The notes under the pieces: model-generated | The model's database searches: none | Seen by the model: only the letters and a program-made list of their open reading frames with translations | What the model was told of the DNA's origin: nothing | NCBI GenBank assembly: GCA_020161065.1 | Contig: JAIUPH010000031.1 | Coordinates: 1-64,000 of the forward strand | Length of the DNA stretch: 64,000 bases | Origin: Pseudomonadota bacterium | Lineage (GTDB): Bacteria; Pseudomonadota; Gammaproteobacteria; Burkholderiales; Burkholderiaceae_C | Reading direction: 5' to 3' | In this document: positions 1 through 9,400 of the stretch, one piece after another | Layout: every line of letters starts with the position of its first letter | Position numbering within the stretch: position 1 is the first letter of the stretch | Translations under genes and position numbers: made by a program

Positions 1-128
1 CCCGAGGCCATCGAGTGCGGCTGCGTCGCGCCCCACGTGAACGAGTCGATGTTCGTCCAGCCCTTGTGGTTGGCGTCTTGCGACTCGCCACTGGCTCCCT
101 CCACCTTCATGAACATGTCTACGGCCAT
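1..128 (-). CDS. hcp: Hcp tube protein of the T6SS, 3' part cut by window edge
   Basis: The reverse strand encodes 42 complete codons before the left edge; the protein begins MAVDMFMKVEGASGES and continues with HKGWTNIDSFTWG, the typical opening of Hcp (SciM/COG3157 family). Hcp forms stacked hexameric rings that make the T6SS inner tube and carry effectors. The start is fixed by an AAGGAG ribosome site at 136-141, 7 nt before the ATG. The gene is divergent from the T6SS operon that starts at 313, so hcp is transcribed separately from tssBC, next to which it often lies. Only the N-terminal quarter is visible, so it could in principle be an Hcp with a C-terminal extension. Confidence 0.9.
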   Translation of the reverse strand, partial: MAVDMFMKVEGASGESQDANHKGWTNIDSFTWGATQPHSMAS

Positions 129-222
129 GCGATTGCTCCTTCGTTTGATCGCCAAGCCATTGTGCCCAGCCCGTCGGGAATTGCCTCGGTCGGATTTGGG
201 AGGGTCGACGTGAAAACTCACA

Positions 223-246
223 GGGCCGGCGGCGCTCCGCCGGCCC
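223..246. repeat. Perfect 10-bp inverted repeat in the hcp/tagH divergent spacer
   Basis: GGGCCGGCGG (223-232) is followed by a 4-nt loop and its exact complement (237-246). There is no T-run on the + side; on the minus side the arm is followed by TGTGAGTTTT, giving a short U-rich stretch that would lie upstream of hcp. It sits in the 184-nt spacer between hcp and tagH, which otherwise shows no clear promoter. It could be an operator, an mRNA structure in either 5' leader, or a chance GC palindrome. Confidence 0.6.
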
Positions 247-312
247 CGTCGGCGTGCGGCAAGCAACAAACGCAAGCGCCTGTATGCGCGCCAAACGGCG
301 CATTAGCATGCG

Positions 313-2247
313 ATGCTCGCAGCACCGACCGCCATGGACAAGATCGAGATCCGGGTAGAAAGCTTCAACGGCGAGGCCGTGACCAAGCCCTGGTCGGCCG
401 TCTTCGGCCTGGCCGGCGGCACCATCGGCCGCGGCGGCCAGAACAAGCTGGTGCTGCCCGACCCCGATGCACACGTCGCCCGCGTCCACGCCATGGTGCG
501 GCTGGAGACCGACAAGGCCTTGATCGCCAACCTGTGCGAGCGCCGCGCCATCGTGGTGGGCGGCCAGGAACTGCCCTCGGGCCAGGAGACGGTGCTGCCG
601 ATCGGCACGCAGGTCCACGTCGGGCCTTACCGGCTGCGCGCGCTGCGGCCCGGCACGCCGTGGCAGGCGGCCGGTGAGGCGCTGCCGGCGGCGGCGCCGC
701 CGCCGGCCGCTGCAGCCGCGGCGCTGGACGAGAACCCCTTCGCCTTCATCGGCCGCGTCGAAGCGTCGCCGTCGCCACCCGCCGCCGCACCTTCGCCGCG
801 CGCCGCGCCGGCGCCGGCGCCGCCGGGCGCCTTGCTGATCCCCGACGACTTCGACCCCTTTGCCCGCGACATCGAGCAGGAGCGCCGCGACAAGGACCCC
901 TGGGCCGGCGGCCTGCCGATGCACAACCTCGCCGAGATGGCGCCGCTGCGCGACGAGTTGCTGCGCTCGCTGCCGGCGATTGACCGCGTCGACCAGCCTT
1001 CCCCGCTGGAGCGCTCGGCGGTCAAGGGGCTGCCGGCCTCGCTGGACCCGCAGATGGAGCTCGACCCGCTGCGCCTGTTCGAGAGCGCGCCCACGCTGCC
1101 GGGCCTGCCGCCGGATGCCGCGCGGCTGCTGCACGGCTCCGAACTGGGCCAAGCGCTGCGCCTGCCGCGCGAGGCGGCGATGCCGGCGGCCGAAGCACCG
1201 GTGATCGCACCGGTGATCGCGCCCATGATCACGCCAGCGATCCCACCCGCGATCCCATCATCGATCACGCCGCCCCCGCCGCCCGCCCCGCTGCAGGCCG
1301 CCGGCCTGCACCGCGTGGACGGGCTGGACCTGACGATGTTCGACCGTGCGCCCGGCGCGCTGCCCGCCGGCGGCGGCGAGCCGCCGGTGGCGCCCGAGGC
1401 CACGATCTTCAGCAACATCGACGCCAACCTCACCTCCACCCAGTTGCTGCCGATGCGCGCGCCCGTGCCGCTGCCGCAGGTGCCGACGCTGGCGGTGGTG
1501 GCGCCCGGCCTCGATCTCGATCTCGACGGGCCCGCGCCCACGCCCTTCGATCCGCCCGCCGCGGCCGCCGCGCCGCCGGTGCCCGTGGACCCGGCCCCGG
1601 CCCCGGCCATGACATCGGCGGCCGACCTGCAAGCCCTGATGCAGGCCTTCATCGAAGGCATCGGCCTGCCGCCCGAGCGCGTGAAGTCCGAGCTGACGCC
1701 CGAGTTCATGCAGCGCGTCGGCCAGACCTTCCGCACGGCGATCCAGGGCACGATGGACCTGCTGCATGCGCGCTCGGAGATCAAGCGCGAGTTCCGCGCC
1801 GACGTCACCATCATGGCCAACCGGGCCAACAACCCGCTGAAGTTCCTGCCCGACGCCGACGGCGTGATGATGCAGATGTTCGGCCAGACCTTTCCCGGCT
1901 TCATGCGGCCGGTGCCGGCGATGCAGGAGGCCTACCGCGACCTGCGCGTGCACCAGCTCGCGCTGATGGCCGGCATCCGCGCCGCCTATGCCGAGGCGCT
2001 GACGCGCTTCGACCCGGCCGAGCTCGAACGCCAGGCCGGCGACCCCGGCGGCCTGCTCGCCCGGCTGGGCCGCAACCGCCACAAGGCGGCGCTCTGGGAC
2101 GACTACAAACAGCGTTATGCCGAGATCCGCCGCAACGCCGAGGACGACCTCACCGCCTTTTCCGGGCGCACCTTCGTCAAGGCCTACGACGCCGCCGCCG
2201 ACGCCGCGCTGGACGAGGACGAGCTGCTGCTGAGGAAGAAGACTTGA
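313..2247 (+). CDS. tagH: T6SS FHA-domain scaffold protein TagH (Fha)
   Basis: 644 residues. Residues about 8-115 form a forkhead-associated domain that binds phosphothreonine (the GGTIGRGGQNKLVLPD stretch with a downstream R-V-H is FHA-like). A long Pro/Ala-rich linker follows (about 120-430), including a repeat of the type APVIAPVIAPMITPAIPPAI. The C-terminal ~190 residues, beginning near ADLQALMQAFIEGIGL and including NNPLKFLPD, match the conserved C-terminal domain of T6SS TagH proteins. In related systems Fha is the substrate of the PpkA kinase and PppA phosphatase and licenses assembly. First gene of the operon; the pppA start overlaps its stop. No clear ribosome site; ATG at 334 (MDKIEIRVES) is an equally likely start. 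Confidence 0.93.
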   Translation: MLAAPTAMDKIEIRVESFNGEAVTKPWSAVFGLAGGTIGRGGQNKLVLPDPDAHVARVHAMVRLETDKALIANLCERRAIVVGGQELPSGQETVLPIGTQVHVGPYRLRALRPGTPWQAAGEALPAAAPPPAAAAAALDENPFAFIGRVEASPSPPAAAPSPRAAPAPAPPGALLIPDDFDPFARDIEQERRDKDPWAGGLPMHNLAEMAPLRDELLRSLPAIDRVDQPSPLERSAVKGLPASLDPQMELDPLRLFESAPTLPGLPPDAARLLHGSELGQALRLPREAAMPAAEAPVIAPVIAPMITPAIPPAIPSSITPPPPPAPLQAAGLHRVDGLDLTMFDRAPGALPAGGGEPPVAPEATIFSNIDANLTSTQLLPMRAPVPLPQVPTLAVVAPGLDLDLDGPAPTPFDPPAAAAAPPVPVDPAPAPAMTSAADLQALMQAFIEGIGLPPERVKSELTPEFMQRVGQTFRTAIQGTMDLLHARSEIKREFRADVTIMANRANNPLKFLPDADGVMMQMFGQTFPGFMRPVPAMQEAYRDLRVHQLALMAGIRAAYAEALTRFDPAELERQAGDPGGLLARLGRNRHKAALWDDYKQRYAEIRRNAEDDLTAFSGRTFVKAYDAAADAALDEDELLLRKKT

Positions 2248-3086
2248 TCGCCCACCTCGCCGGCGCCGGACATCGGCACCTGATGCGGGTGGCCTGCCGC
2301 ACCGAGCGCGGCGCACGGCCGGCCAACGAAGACTTCATGGGCCTGGCCGACCTCGGCACGCGCGGCCTGTGCTGCGTGCTGGCCGACGGCGCCGGCGGCC
2401 ACGGCAACGGCGCGCTGGCGGCGCGCCTCACGGTCGACGCGGTGCTCGAAGCCTGGCGCCAGCACCCGCTGTTCGCGCCGGCCGGCCTGGCCTCGCTGAT
2501 CTCGCTGGCCGAGCAGGCGGTGGCCAGCGAGCAGCCCACCGCCGTCTCGCGCCGCGAGATGACGGCCACCGTGGTGCTGCTGTGCATCGACCCGCTGCAC
2601 GCGCGCGCGCTGTGGGCGCACTGGGGCGACTCGCGGCTGTACTGGTTCCGCGGCGGCGTGGTCTGCAGCATCACGCAGGACCACAGCGTGGTGCAGCAGT
2701 TGCGCAAGGCCGGCCTCTACCAGGACGAAGACCTGCGCCAGCTGCCGCACCGCAACGTGCTGGTCGGCGCGGTCGGCGCCGATTCGCAGGTGCCGCCCAG
2801 CGTGCTGCAGCAGGCGGTGGACCTGCACGCCGGCGACGCCTTCTTGCTGTGCACCGACGGCCTGTGGGACCGCCTGGACGAGCCGGCGATGGAGGCTGCG
2901 CTCAAGCACTGCCCGTCGCCGGCGGTCTGGCTCGAACGCATGGCCAAGGCGGTGCTGGCCGCCGAACACCCCGACCAGGACAACCTGAGCGCGCTGGCGG
3001 TGTGGATCGCCCCCGGCGATGACGAGGCCGACGCCGAGGCCGACGCCACCGCACCCGAACCCGACCTGTCTTCCAAGGAAGCTTGA
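2244..3086 (+). CDS. pppA: PP2C-type Ser/Thr protein phosphatase of the T6SS
   Basis: 280 residues from a TTG overlapping the tagH stop; an in-frame ATG at 2283 (MRVACRTERGARPANEDF) is the alternative and may be the true start. PPM/PP2C metal-binding motifs are visible: RPANEDFMG near the start, LADGAGGHGNG, WGDSRLYWFRGG and, near the end, CTDGLWDRLDE and HPDQDNLSALAV. The family removes phosphate from the FHA protein and from the transmembrane kinase, switching the T6SS off after firing. Its place between tagH and tssJ supports that role. The acidic C-terminal tail (DDEADAEADATAPEPD) is probably unstructured. Confidence 0.93.
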   Translation: MIAHLAGAGHRHLMRVACRTERGARPANEDFMGLADLGTRGLCCVLADGAGGHGNGALAARLTVDAVLEAWRQHPLFAPAGLASLISLAEQAVASEQPTAVSRREMTATVVLLCIDPLHARALWAHWGDSRLYWFRGGVVCSITQDHSVVQQLRKAGLYQDEDLRQLPHRNVLVGAVGADSQVPPSVLQQAVDLHAGDAFLLCTDGLWDRLDEPAMEAALKHCPSPAVWLERMAKAVLAAEHPDQDNLSALAVWIAPGDDEADAEADATAPEPDLSSKEA

Positions 3087-3691
3087 TGACGATGAACACC
3101 CCCCTCCGAGACCGGCGCCGCGCGCTGCACGGCCTGCTGGGCGGCGGCGCCTTGCTCGTGCTGCCGGCGTCGTCGCTGCTGTCGGGCTGCGGCGCGGTCA
3201 GCGCCATCGCCACGCCGGCGGCGCCGCCGCCACCGGTCACCGCGGTGCCCAACGCCATCTTCGAGCTGAGCGCCGACGCCAACCTCAACCCCGACATCAA
3301 CGGCGCCGCCAAGCCGGTGCTGCTGCGCCTGTACGAGCTGAAGGCGGCGGCCAGCTTCGAGCGCGCCAGCTTCCTCGACCTGATCGAAAAGGACGAGGCG
3401 GCCATCGGCGCCGACTTCGTGCGCCGCGAGGAATGGCTGATCGCCCCGCGCGAGCGGCGCAGCGTCGACCGCAAGGGCAACCCCGAGGTGCGCGCCTTCG
3501 GCCTGCTGGCCGCCTTCCGCGACCTCGAGCGCAGCTCCTGGCGGACCACCATCGACGCCCCCGGCTCGGTGGAGATGCGGCGCCGCTTCCTGGGCCTGGG
3601 CGCGGCCGAAAAGCTGCTGCCGGTGCGCTACAAGGTGACGCTGACGCGCGATGCGGTGCGCGTCGAACTGCAACCGCAAGCCGCGAGGTAG
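3083..3691 (+). CDS. tssJ: T6SS outer-membrane lipoprotein TssJ
   Basis: 202 residues; the ATG overlaps the pppA stop (ATGA). A basic N-terminus, hydrophobic core and lipobox (LSGC, Cys36) mark a lipoprotein. The mature part has the TssJ pattern: F-E-L-S-A-D-A-N-L-N-P-D followed by PVLLRLYEL, then a region ending in SSWRTTI and the final RYKVTLTRDAVRV strand. TssJ anchors the TssL-TssM-TssJ envelope complex in the outer membrane. Position directly before tssK, tssL and tssM is the standard order. The lipobox and context make this secure although TssJ sequences diverge strongly. Confidence 0.93.
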   Translation: MMTMNTPLRDRRRALHGLLGGGALLVLPASSLLSGCGAVSAIATPAAPPPPVTAVPNAIFELSADANLNPDINGAAKPVLLRLYELKAAASFERASFLDLIEKDEAAIGADFVRREEWLIAPRERRSVDRKGNPEVRAFGLLAAFRDLERSSWRTTIDAPGSVEMRRRFLGLGAAEKLLPVRYKVTLTRDAVRVELQPQAAR

Positions 3692-3697
3692 CGCCCC

Positions 3698-5035
3698 ATG
3701 GTCTGGCGACGCAAGGTCGTGTGGTCGGAGGGCATGTTCCTGCGGCCACAGCATTTCCAGCAGCAGGAACGCCACTTCGAGGCGCTGGTGCAGCAGCGCA
3801 GCCACGGCGCGCAGCCCTTCTTCTGGGGCTACTCGCAGTTGACGCTGGACCGCGAGCTGCTGGCCTTGGGCAAGATCGCCGTGCTCGCCGCCGAAGGCGT
3901 GTTCCCCGACGGCACGCCGTTCTCGGTGCCGCAGGACGACGAGCCGCCGGCGCCGCTGGAAGTGCCGCGCGAGCTGAAGGACAGCCTGGTCAGCCTGGCG
4001 CTGCCGATGCGCCGGCGCAGCGGCATCGAGGTCGGCTTCGACGGCGCCGACGCGGCGCTGGCCCGCTACCGCGCCCAGGTGCAGGAGGTGGCCGATGTCA
4101 ACGAGGCCGGCGCCCAGGCGGCCGAGCTGCAGCTGGGCCAGGCCCAGCTCGTGCTGCGGCCCACCGCCGAGGTGGCCGGCGGCTGGGTCGGCCTGCCGCT
4201 GGCCCGCGTGGTCGAGCGCCGCGCCGACGGCTCGCTGCTGCTCGACCCGGCCTTCATCCCCACCGTGCTGAACAACGGCGACAGCTCCAGCCTGCTGGCG
4301 ATGTGCCAGGAGCTGCTGGGCCTGCTGCGCCAGCGCGGCGCGGCGCTCGACGCCCGGCTGTCGCAGCCCGGCCGCAGCGGCACCGGCGAGTTCGGCGACT
4401 TCCTGATGCTGTCGCTCCTCAATCGTTGGGAGCCGGTGGTCGAGCACTGGGCGCGGCAGCGCGCCATCCACCCCGAGCGGCTGTTCCAGGAGTTGCTGCG
4501 CCTGGCCGGCGAGCTGGCCACCTTCAAGCGCGACAGCAAGCGCCCGGGCGAGCTGCCGGCCTACGACCACGACGACCTGCAGGGCTGCTTCGCGCCGCTG
4601 CTGCTGGAGCTGCGGCGCGGGCTGTCGTCGGTGCTGGAGCAAAACGCCATCCAGATCGAGATCCGCGAGCGCCAATACGGCGTGCACGTGGCCATCATCC
4701 CGAGTGTGGAGATGCTCGACAGCTGTGAATTTGTCCTGGCAGCGCACGCCCAGACCAGCCCAGAATTCCTGCGCAGCAACTTTCCTGCGCAAGTCAAGAT
4801 GGGCCCGGTGGAGCGCATCCGCGATCTGGTCAACCTGCACCTGCCGGGGGTGGTGATGTCGCCGCTGCCGGTGGCGCCGCGCGACATCCCCTACCACGGC
4901 GGCTTCACCTACTTCCAGGTCGACACCGGGCACGAGCTGTGGCGGCAGTTGCAGAAGTCGGGCGGCCTGGCACTTCACGTCTCCGGCGCCTTCCCCGAGC
5001 TGCAGCTCGAGCTGTGGGCGATCCGCCGGCACTGA
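3698..5035 (+). CDS. tssK: T6SS baseplate protein TssK
   Basis: 445 residues, full length for the family. The N-terminus MVWRRKVVWSEGMFLRPQHF, with QQQERHFEALV just after, is the hallmark of TssK (VasE/ImpJ family). TssK trimers connect the baseplate wedges (TssE, TssF, TssG) to the membrane complex. Visible family features include the FIPTVLNN segment, the NAIQIEIRERQYGVHVA block and a C-terminal PYHGGFTYFQVD motif. The gene starts 6 nt after tssJ and ends 9 nt before tssL, so it is part of one operon. Confidence 0.96.
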   Translation: MVWRRKVVWSEGMFLRPQHFQQQERHFEALVQQRSHGAQPFFWGYSQLTLDRELLALGKIAVLAAEGVFPDGTPFSVPQDDEPPAPLEVPRELKDSLVSLALPMRRRSGIEVGFDGADAALARYRAQVQEVADVNEAGAQAAELQLGQAQLVLRPTAEVAGGWVGLPLARVVERRADGSLLLDPAFIPTVLNNGDSSSLLAMCQELLGLLRQRGAALDARLSQPGRSGTGEFGDFLMLSLLNRWEPVVEHWARQRAIHPERLFQELLRLAGELATFKRDSKRPGELPAYDHDDLQGCFAPLLLELRRGLSSVLEQNAIQIEIRERQYGVHVAIIPSVEMLDSCEFVLAAHAQTSPEFLRSNFPAQVKMGPVERIRDLVNLHLPGVVMSPLPVAPRDIPYHGGFTYFQVDTGHELWRQLQKSGGLALHVSGAFPELQLELWAIRRH

Positions 5036-5044
5036 GGCTGATGC

Positions 5045-6436
5045 ATGGCCACTGACCCCTTCGGCGGCGCGGTTCCGGGCGAGTTCCGCACCATCTTCGG
5101 CGCCACCGGCGAGCAGCCGCGGCCGTTCGGCGCCGCCGCGGCGGCGGCGGCCAGCCGCTCCGACCTGCCCGACGTGGTGAGCGGCGGCAACCCGCTGGTG
5201 GCCGCCGCCAACGGGCTGCTGAACCTGATCCCGCAGATCCGCGCGATGGCCACCAACGAAGACCCGGCCGCCTTCCAGCAATACCTGCTGGAGGCGATGC
5301 GCGGCTTCGAGCGCAAGGCCGCCGGCTCGGGCGTGCCGATGGAGACCGTGATCGGCGCGCGCTACTGCCTGTGCACCGCGATCGACGAGGCCGCGGCGCA
5401 GACGCCCTGGGGCGGCGGCGGCGTCTGGCCGCGCTACAGCCTGCTGGTGGCGCTGCACAACGAGACCTGGGGCGGCGAGAAGTTCTTCCAGCTGCTGGCC
5501 AAGCTGGTGCAGTCGCCGCGCCAGCACATCGACCTGCTGGAGCTGATGTACTTCTGCCTGATGCTGGGGCTGGAGGGCCGCTACCGCGTGATCGACGACG
5601 GTCGCAGCAAGCTGGAGACGCTGAAGGCCCAGCTGCTGCAGGTGATCGAGAACGAGCGCGGCGACCGTTCGTCGGCGCTGGCCGTGCACTGGCGCGGCGT
5701 CGAGCGCGCCGCCGCGCCGCCGTGGACGCTGGTGCCGCTGTGGGTGGCCGCCGCCGTGGCGCTGCTGCTGGCCTTCCTGATCTGGCTGTGGTTCAGCTGG
5801 CGGCTGGCCGGGCAGTCCGACGAGGTCTACGCCGCGCTCAACGGCATCCGCTTCCCCAAGGTGGTGGCGGCCGCGCCGCCGCCCACCGCGGCGCCCACGC
5901 CGCCGCGGCTGCGCCAGTTCCTGGAGCCCGAGATCCGCGACCGCCTGGTCGAGGTCGCCGACGAGGCCGACCGCAGCACCATCGTGCTGCTCGGCGACGG
6001 GCTGTTCGACCCCGGCGCCGTGGTCGTCAAGCCGCGCTACGTGACGGTGCTGCAGCGCGTGGCGGCGGCGCTGAACCAGGTGCCCGGCCGCGTGCTGATC
6101 AACGGCTACACCGACAACGCGCCGATCCGCTCGGTGCGCTTCCCGTCCAACTGGCACCTGTCGCAGGCGCGCGCCGAGGCGGTGGCCGAGATCCTGCAGC
6201 GCTCGATCAGCGACAGCCACCGCCTGCGCCCCGAAGGCCGCGGCGACGCCGACCCGGTGGCGCCCAACACCACGCCCGAAGGCCGCTCGCGCAACCGGCG
6301 GGTGGAAATTGTGCTGCAGGTGCCGCCCGCCACGCGCGACGCCGCGCTGCAACCGCCGCCGGCGGCCGCGCCTGCCGCGCCCCTGACCCCCACCGCGCCC
6401 GCCGCCCGCCCGGCCGCGCCCAGCCCCGGAAACTGA
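5045..6436 (+). CDS. tssL: T6SS inner-membrane protein TssL with OmpA-like C-terminus
   Basis: 463 residues. The N-terminal DotU/IcmH domain (about 50-220) contains NPLVAAANGLLNLIPQIR and RYCLCTAIDEAAAQTPWG. A single membrane helix lies at about 225-248 (PLWVAAAVALLLAFLIWLW). The periplasmic part ends in an OmpA/MotB-like peptidoglycan-binding domain (VLINGYTDNAPIRS, then RAEAVAEIL), which makes this an 'evolved' TssL able to grip the cell wall itself rather than relying on TagL. A Pro/Ala tail follows. It forms the membrane complex with TssM and TssJ. The gene lies 6 nt before tssM. Confidence 0.96.
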   Translation: MATDPFGGAVPGEFRTIFGATGEQPRPFGAAAAAAASRSDLPDVVSGGNPLVAAANGLLNLIPQIRAMATNEDPAAFQQYLLEAMRGFERKAAGSGVPMETVIGARYCLCTAIDEAAAQTPWGGGGVWPRYSLLVALHNETWGGEKFFQLLAKLVQSPRQHIDLLELMYFCLMLGLEGRYRVIDDGRSKLETLKAQLLQVIENERGDRSSALAVHWRGVERAAAPPWTLVPLWVAAAVALLLAFLIWLWFSWRLAGQSDEVYAALNGIRFPKVVAAAPPPTAAPTPPRLRQFLEPEIRDRLVEVADEADRSTIVLLGDGLFDPGAVVVKPRYVTVLQRVAAALNQVPGRVLINGYTDNAPIRSVRFPSNWHLSQARAEAVAEILQRSISDSHRLRPEGRGDADPVAPNTTPEGRSRNRRVEIVLQVPPATRDAALQPPPAAAPAAPLTPTAPAARPAAPSPGN

Positions 6437-6442
6437 ACGACG

Positions 6443-9400
6443 ATGCTGCGCAAGCTCGCCGCCTTCTTCTTCAACCGCATCACGCTGGCGCTGGTCGGCC
6501 TGGTGCTGCTGAGCCTGCTGATCTGGTTCGTCGGGCCGCTGATCGCGATCGACCGCTACCGCCCGCTGGAGGGCGAGGGCATCCGCTGGCTGATCATCGG
6601 GCTGCTGTGGGCGCTGTGGCTGCTCAAGCTGCTGCTGCAGTGGTGGCGCAACAAGAACATGAACGGCCGCATGATGGCGCAGCTGGTGCGCTTCACCGCG
6701 GCCGACCCCAACGCCGCCGCGCCCAGCGCCGGCCGCCAGGAGGTCAAGGAACTCGAAGGCCGCTTCAAGGAGGCGGTGGACACGCTGGCCAAGGCGCGCT
6801 TCGCGCAGGCCGACAACAGCCTGTTCGGCCGCCTGACCAAGCGCTACCTCTACCAGCTGCCCTGGTACCTGATCATCGGCTCGCCGGGCTCGGGCAAGAC
6901 CACGGCGCTGGTCAACTCGGGGCTCAACTTCCCGCTGGCCGACAAGTTCGGCAAGGGTTCGATCCGCGGCGTCGGCGGCACCCGCAACTGCGACTGGTGG
7001 TTCACCGACCAGGCCGTGCTGCTGGACACCGCCGGCCGCTACACCACGCAGGAAAGCGACGCCCAGCAGGACAGCACCGCGTGGACCGGCTTCCTGCAAC
7101 TGCTCAAGCGCTTCCGCGGCCGCCAGCCGATCAACGGCGTGCTGGTCACGCTCAGCGTGCAGGAGCTGCTGTCCAGCACCGAGGCCGAGCGCAGCCAGCT
7201 CGGCCGCGCCATCGGCCAGCGCCTGGCCGAGCTGTGTGAGGAGCTGTCGCTGCGCTTCCCGGTCTACGTGCTGGTCACCAAGACCGACCTGCTGGCCGGC
7301 TTCACCGAGTTCTTCGGCACGATGAGCCGCGAAGAACGCGCCCAGGTGCTGGGCTTCACGCTGCCCTATGCCGAGGGCACGGAAGCCGGCCTGCAGCCCG
7401 AGCCGCTGACGCTGTACGGCGAAGAGTTCGACCTCGTCGCGCGCCAGATCGACCGCCTGCTGCCGCAGCGCCTGGCCTCCGAGCCCGACCTCGCGCGGCG
7501 CGGCCTGCTGTACGCGCTGCCGCAGCAGTTCGTCGGCCTGCGCGACGTGGTGCACGACACGCTGCGCCAGGTCTTCGCGTCCACTCAGTTCAAGGAAAAG
7601 CCGCTGCTGCGCGGCATCTACTTCACCAGCGGCACGCAGGAAGGCATGCCCTTCGACCGCGTGATGTCGGCACTGGCGCGGCGCTTCGCCGTGCAGCCCG
7701 CCGGCGCCCAGGCGCTGAAGGCGCAAAGCGGCCGCAGCTACTTCATCGAGACGCTGTTCAAGAACGTCATCTTCAACGAGGCCGGCCTGACCGGCCGCAA
7801 CACCAAGAAAGAGCGCCAGCTGCGGCTGCTGCAGGCCGGCGGGCTGGTGCTGCTGGCGCTCGGCCTGGTGGGACTGACGGCGGCCTGGTTCTACAGCCAC
7901 GCCAACAACAGCGCCTACCTGGGCGAGGTGAGCGCCAATGCCGGCGTGCTGAAGCAGGCCGTCGACGAGGCCAAGCAGGCCGACCCCGACAGCATGGTGG
8001 CGCTGCTGCCGATGCTCGACCACGCCGCCGCGGTGGCCACCAGCAGCCGCTACCAGGGCGACTCGGCGCCGCTGGGCTGGCGCTACGGGCTGCTGCAGGT
8101 GCCCAAGATGCAGGCCGCCGCCGAAGGCACCTACCTGCGGCTGCTGGAAGACGCCTGGCTGCCGCGGCTGGCGCGGCAGATGCGCCGCTCGCTGCAGGAG
8201 GTGTCGACCAGCAACCCCGAGGCCAGCTACGAGGCGCTGAAGGCCTACCTGATGCTCTACGACCCGGAGCATTTCGACGCCCGCGTCGTCAAGGCCTGGA
8301 TGGCCACCGAATGGGCGCGCACGCTGCCGCCCGAGGCCCAGCAGCGCGGCGTGGCCGACCGCCTGGCGCGCCACCTCGACGCGCTGATGGACGAGCGCAC
8401 CGTCACCGCGCGCGAGCCGATGGACACCGCACTGGTGGCCGACGTGCGCCAGCGCCTGGCGCAGCTCTCGCCGGCGCAGCGCGCCTACAGCCGGCTCAAG
8501 CAGCTGCTGCTGACGGCGAAAGACCAGCCGCCCGAGTTCACCGTGGTGCGCGCCGCCGGCCCCGAGGCGCCGCAGGTCTTCACGCGGCACAGCGGCAAGG
8601 CGCTGACCCAGGGCATCCCGGGGCTGTTCACCTACGACGGTTATTACGGCCTGTTCGCGCGCGAGCTGCCCAAGACCACCACACTGCTGAGCAGCGAGGA
8701 AGGCTGGGTGCTGGGCCAACAGGCCGACCGCAGCCGCGGCAGCGCCGCCGCCGCGGCCGGCGAGGCGCTGACCGGCCAGCTCGCCAACGAGGTGCGGCGC
8801 CTTTACCTGATGGAGTACGCCAAGCGCTGGGAGGACTTCCTGGCCGACGTGCGGCCGGTGCGCGCCACCTCGCTGGAGCAGGCCGGCGAGCAGGCGCGGC
8901 TGTACTCGGCGCCCAACTCCAGCATCGAGCAGTTCGTGCGCGCCGTCGCCCGCGAGACCACGCTGGCGCAAAAGCCCGGCAGCGCCGGCGCCGGCGGCAG
9001 CACCACCAGCAGCTGGCTGGGCGACAAGATCAACCGCATCAAGGAAGAGCAGGAGCAGCTCAGCCGCCTCACCGGCCGCCAGGTCAACGTCGGCGGGCTG
9101 GCATCCAGCGGCACGCTGGAGGCCGACATCGTCGACGTGCGCTTCCGCGAGTACCGCCGCCTGGCCGGCATCGGCGCCACCGGGCCGGCGCCCATCACCA
9201 ACAGCCTGGCGGTGATCAACGAGGCGGCCGCCGTCATCGCCTCGGCGCGCCAGCAGGTCAAGGCCGGCGGCAGCGTGCCGCCCACGCTGTCGGGCACGCT
9301 GGAAAAGGTGCGCGGCGAGGCGCGGCGGCTGCCGGTGCCGATGTCGGTGATGTTCACCGACCTCGCCGCCGCCACCTCGGGCTTCGTCGGCAGCGACGTG

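Noticed and set aside
129-312. Sigma-54 promoter for hcp (GGCAC followed by TTGG on the minus strand)
   Set aside because: The spacing is one base too long and the -12 GC is missing, so the pattern does not meet the -24/-12 rule.
15-677. Plus-strand frame at the left edge
   Set aside because: Antisense to hcp and out of frame with tagH; no motif or plausible ribosome site.
627-1904. 425-codon minus-strand frame over tagH
   Set aside because: Ser/Gly/Ala/Arg-rich translation without motifs, fully overlapping tagH, which has clear FHA and TagH domains.
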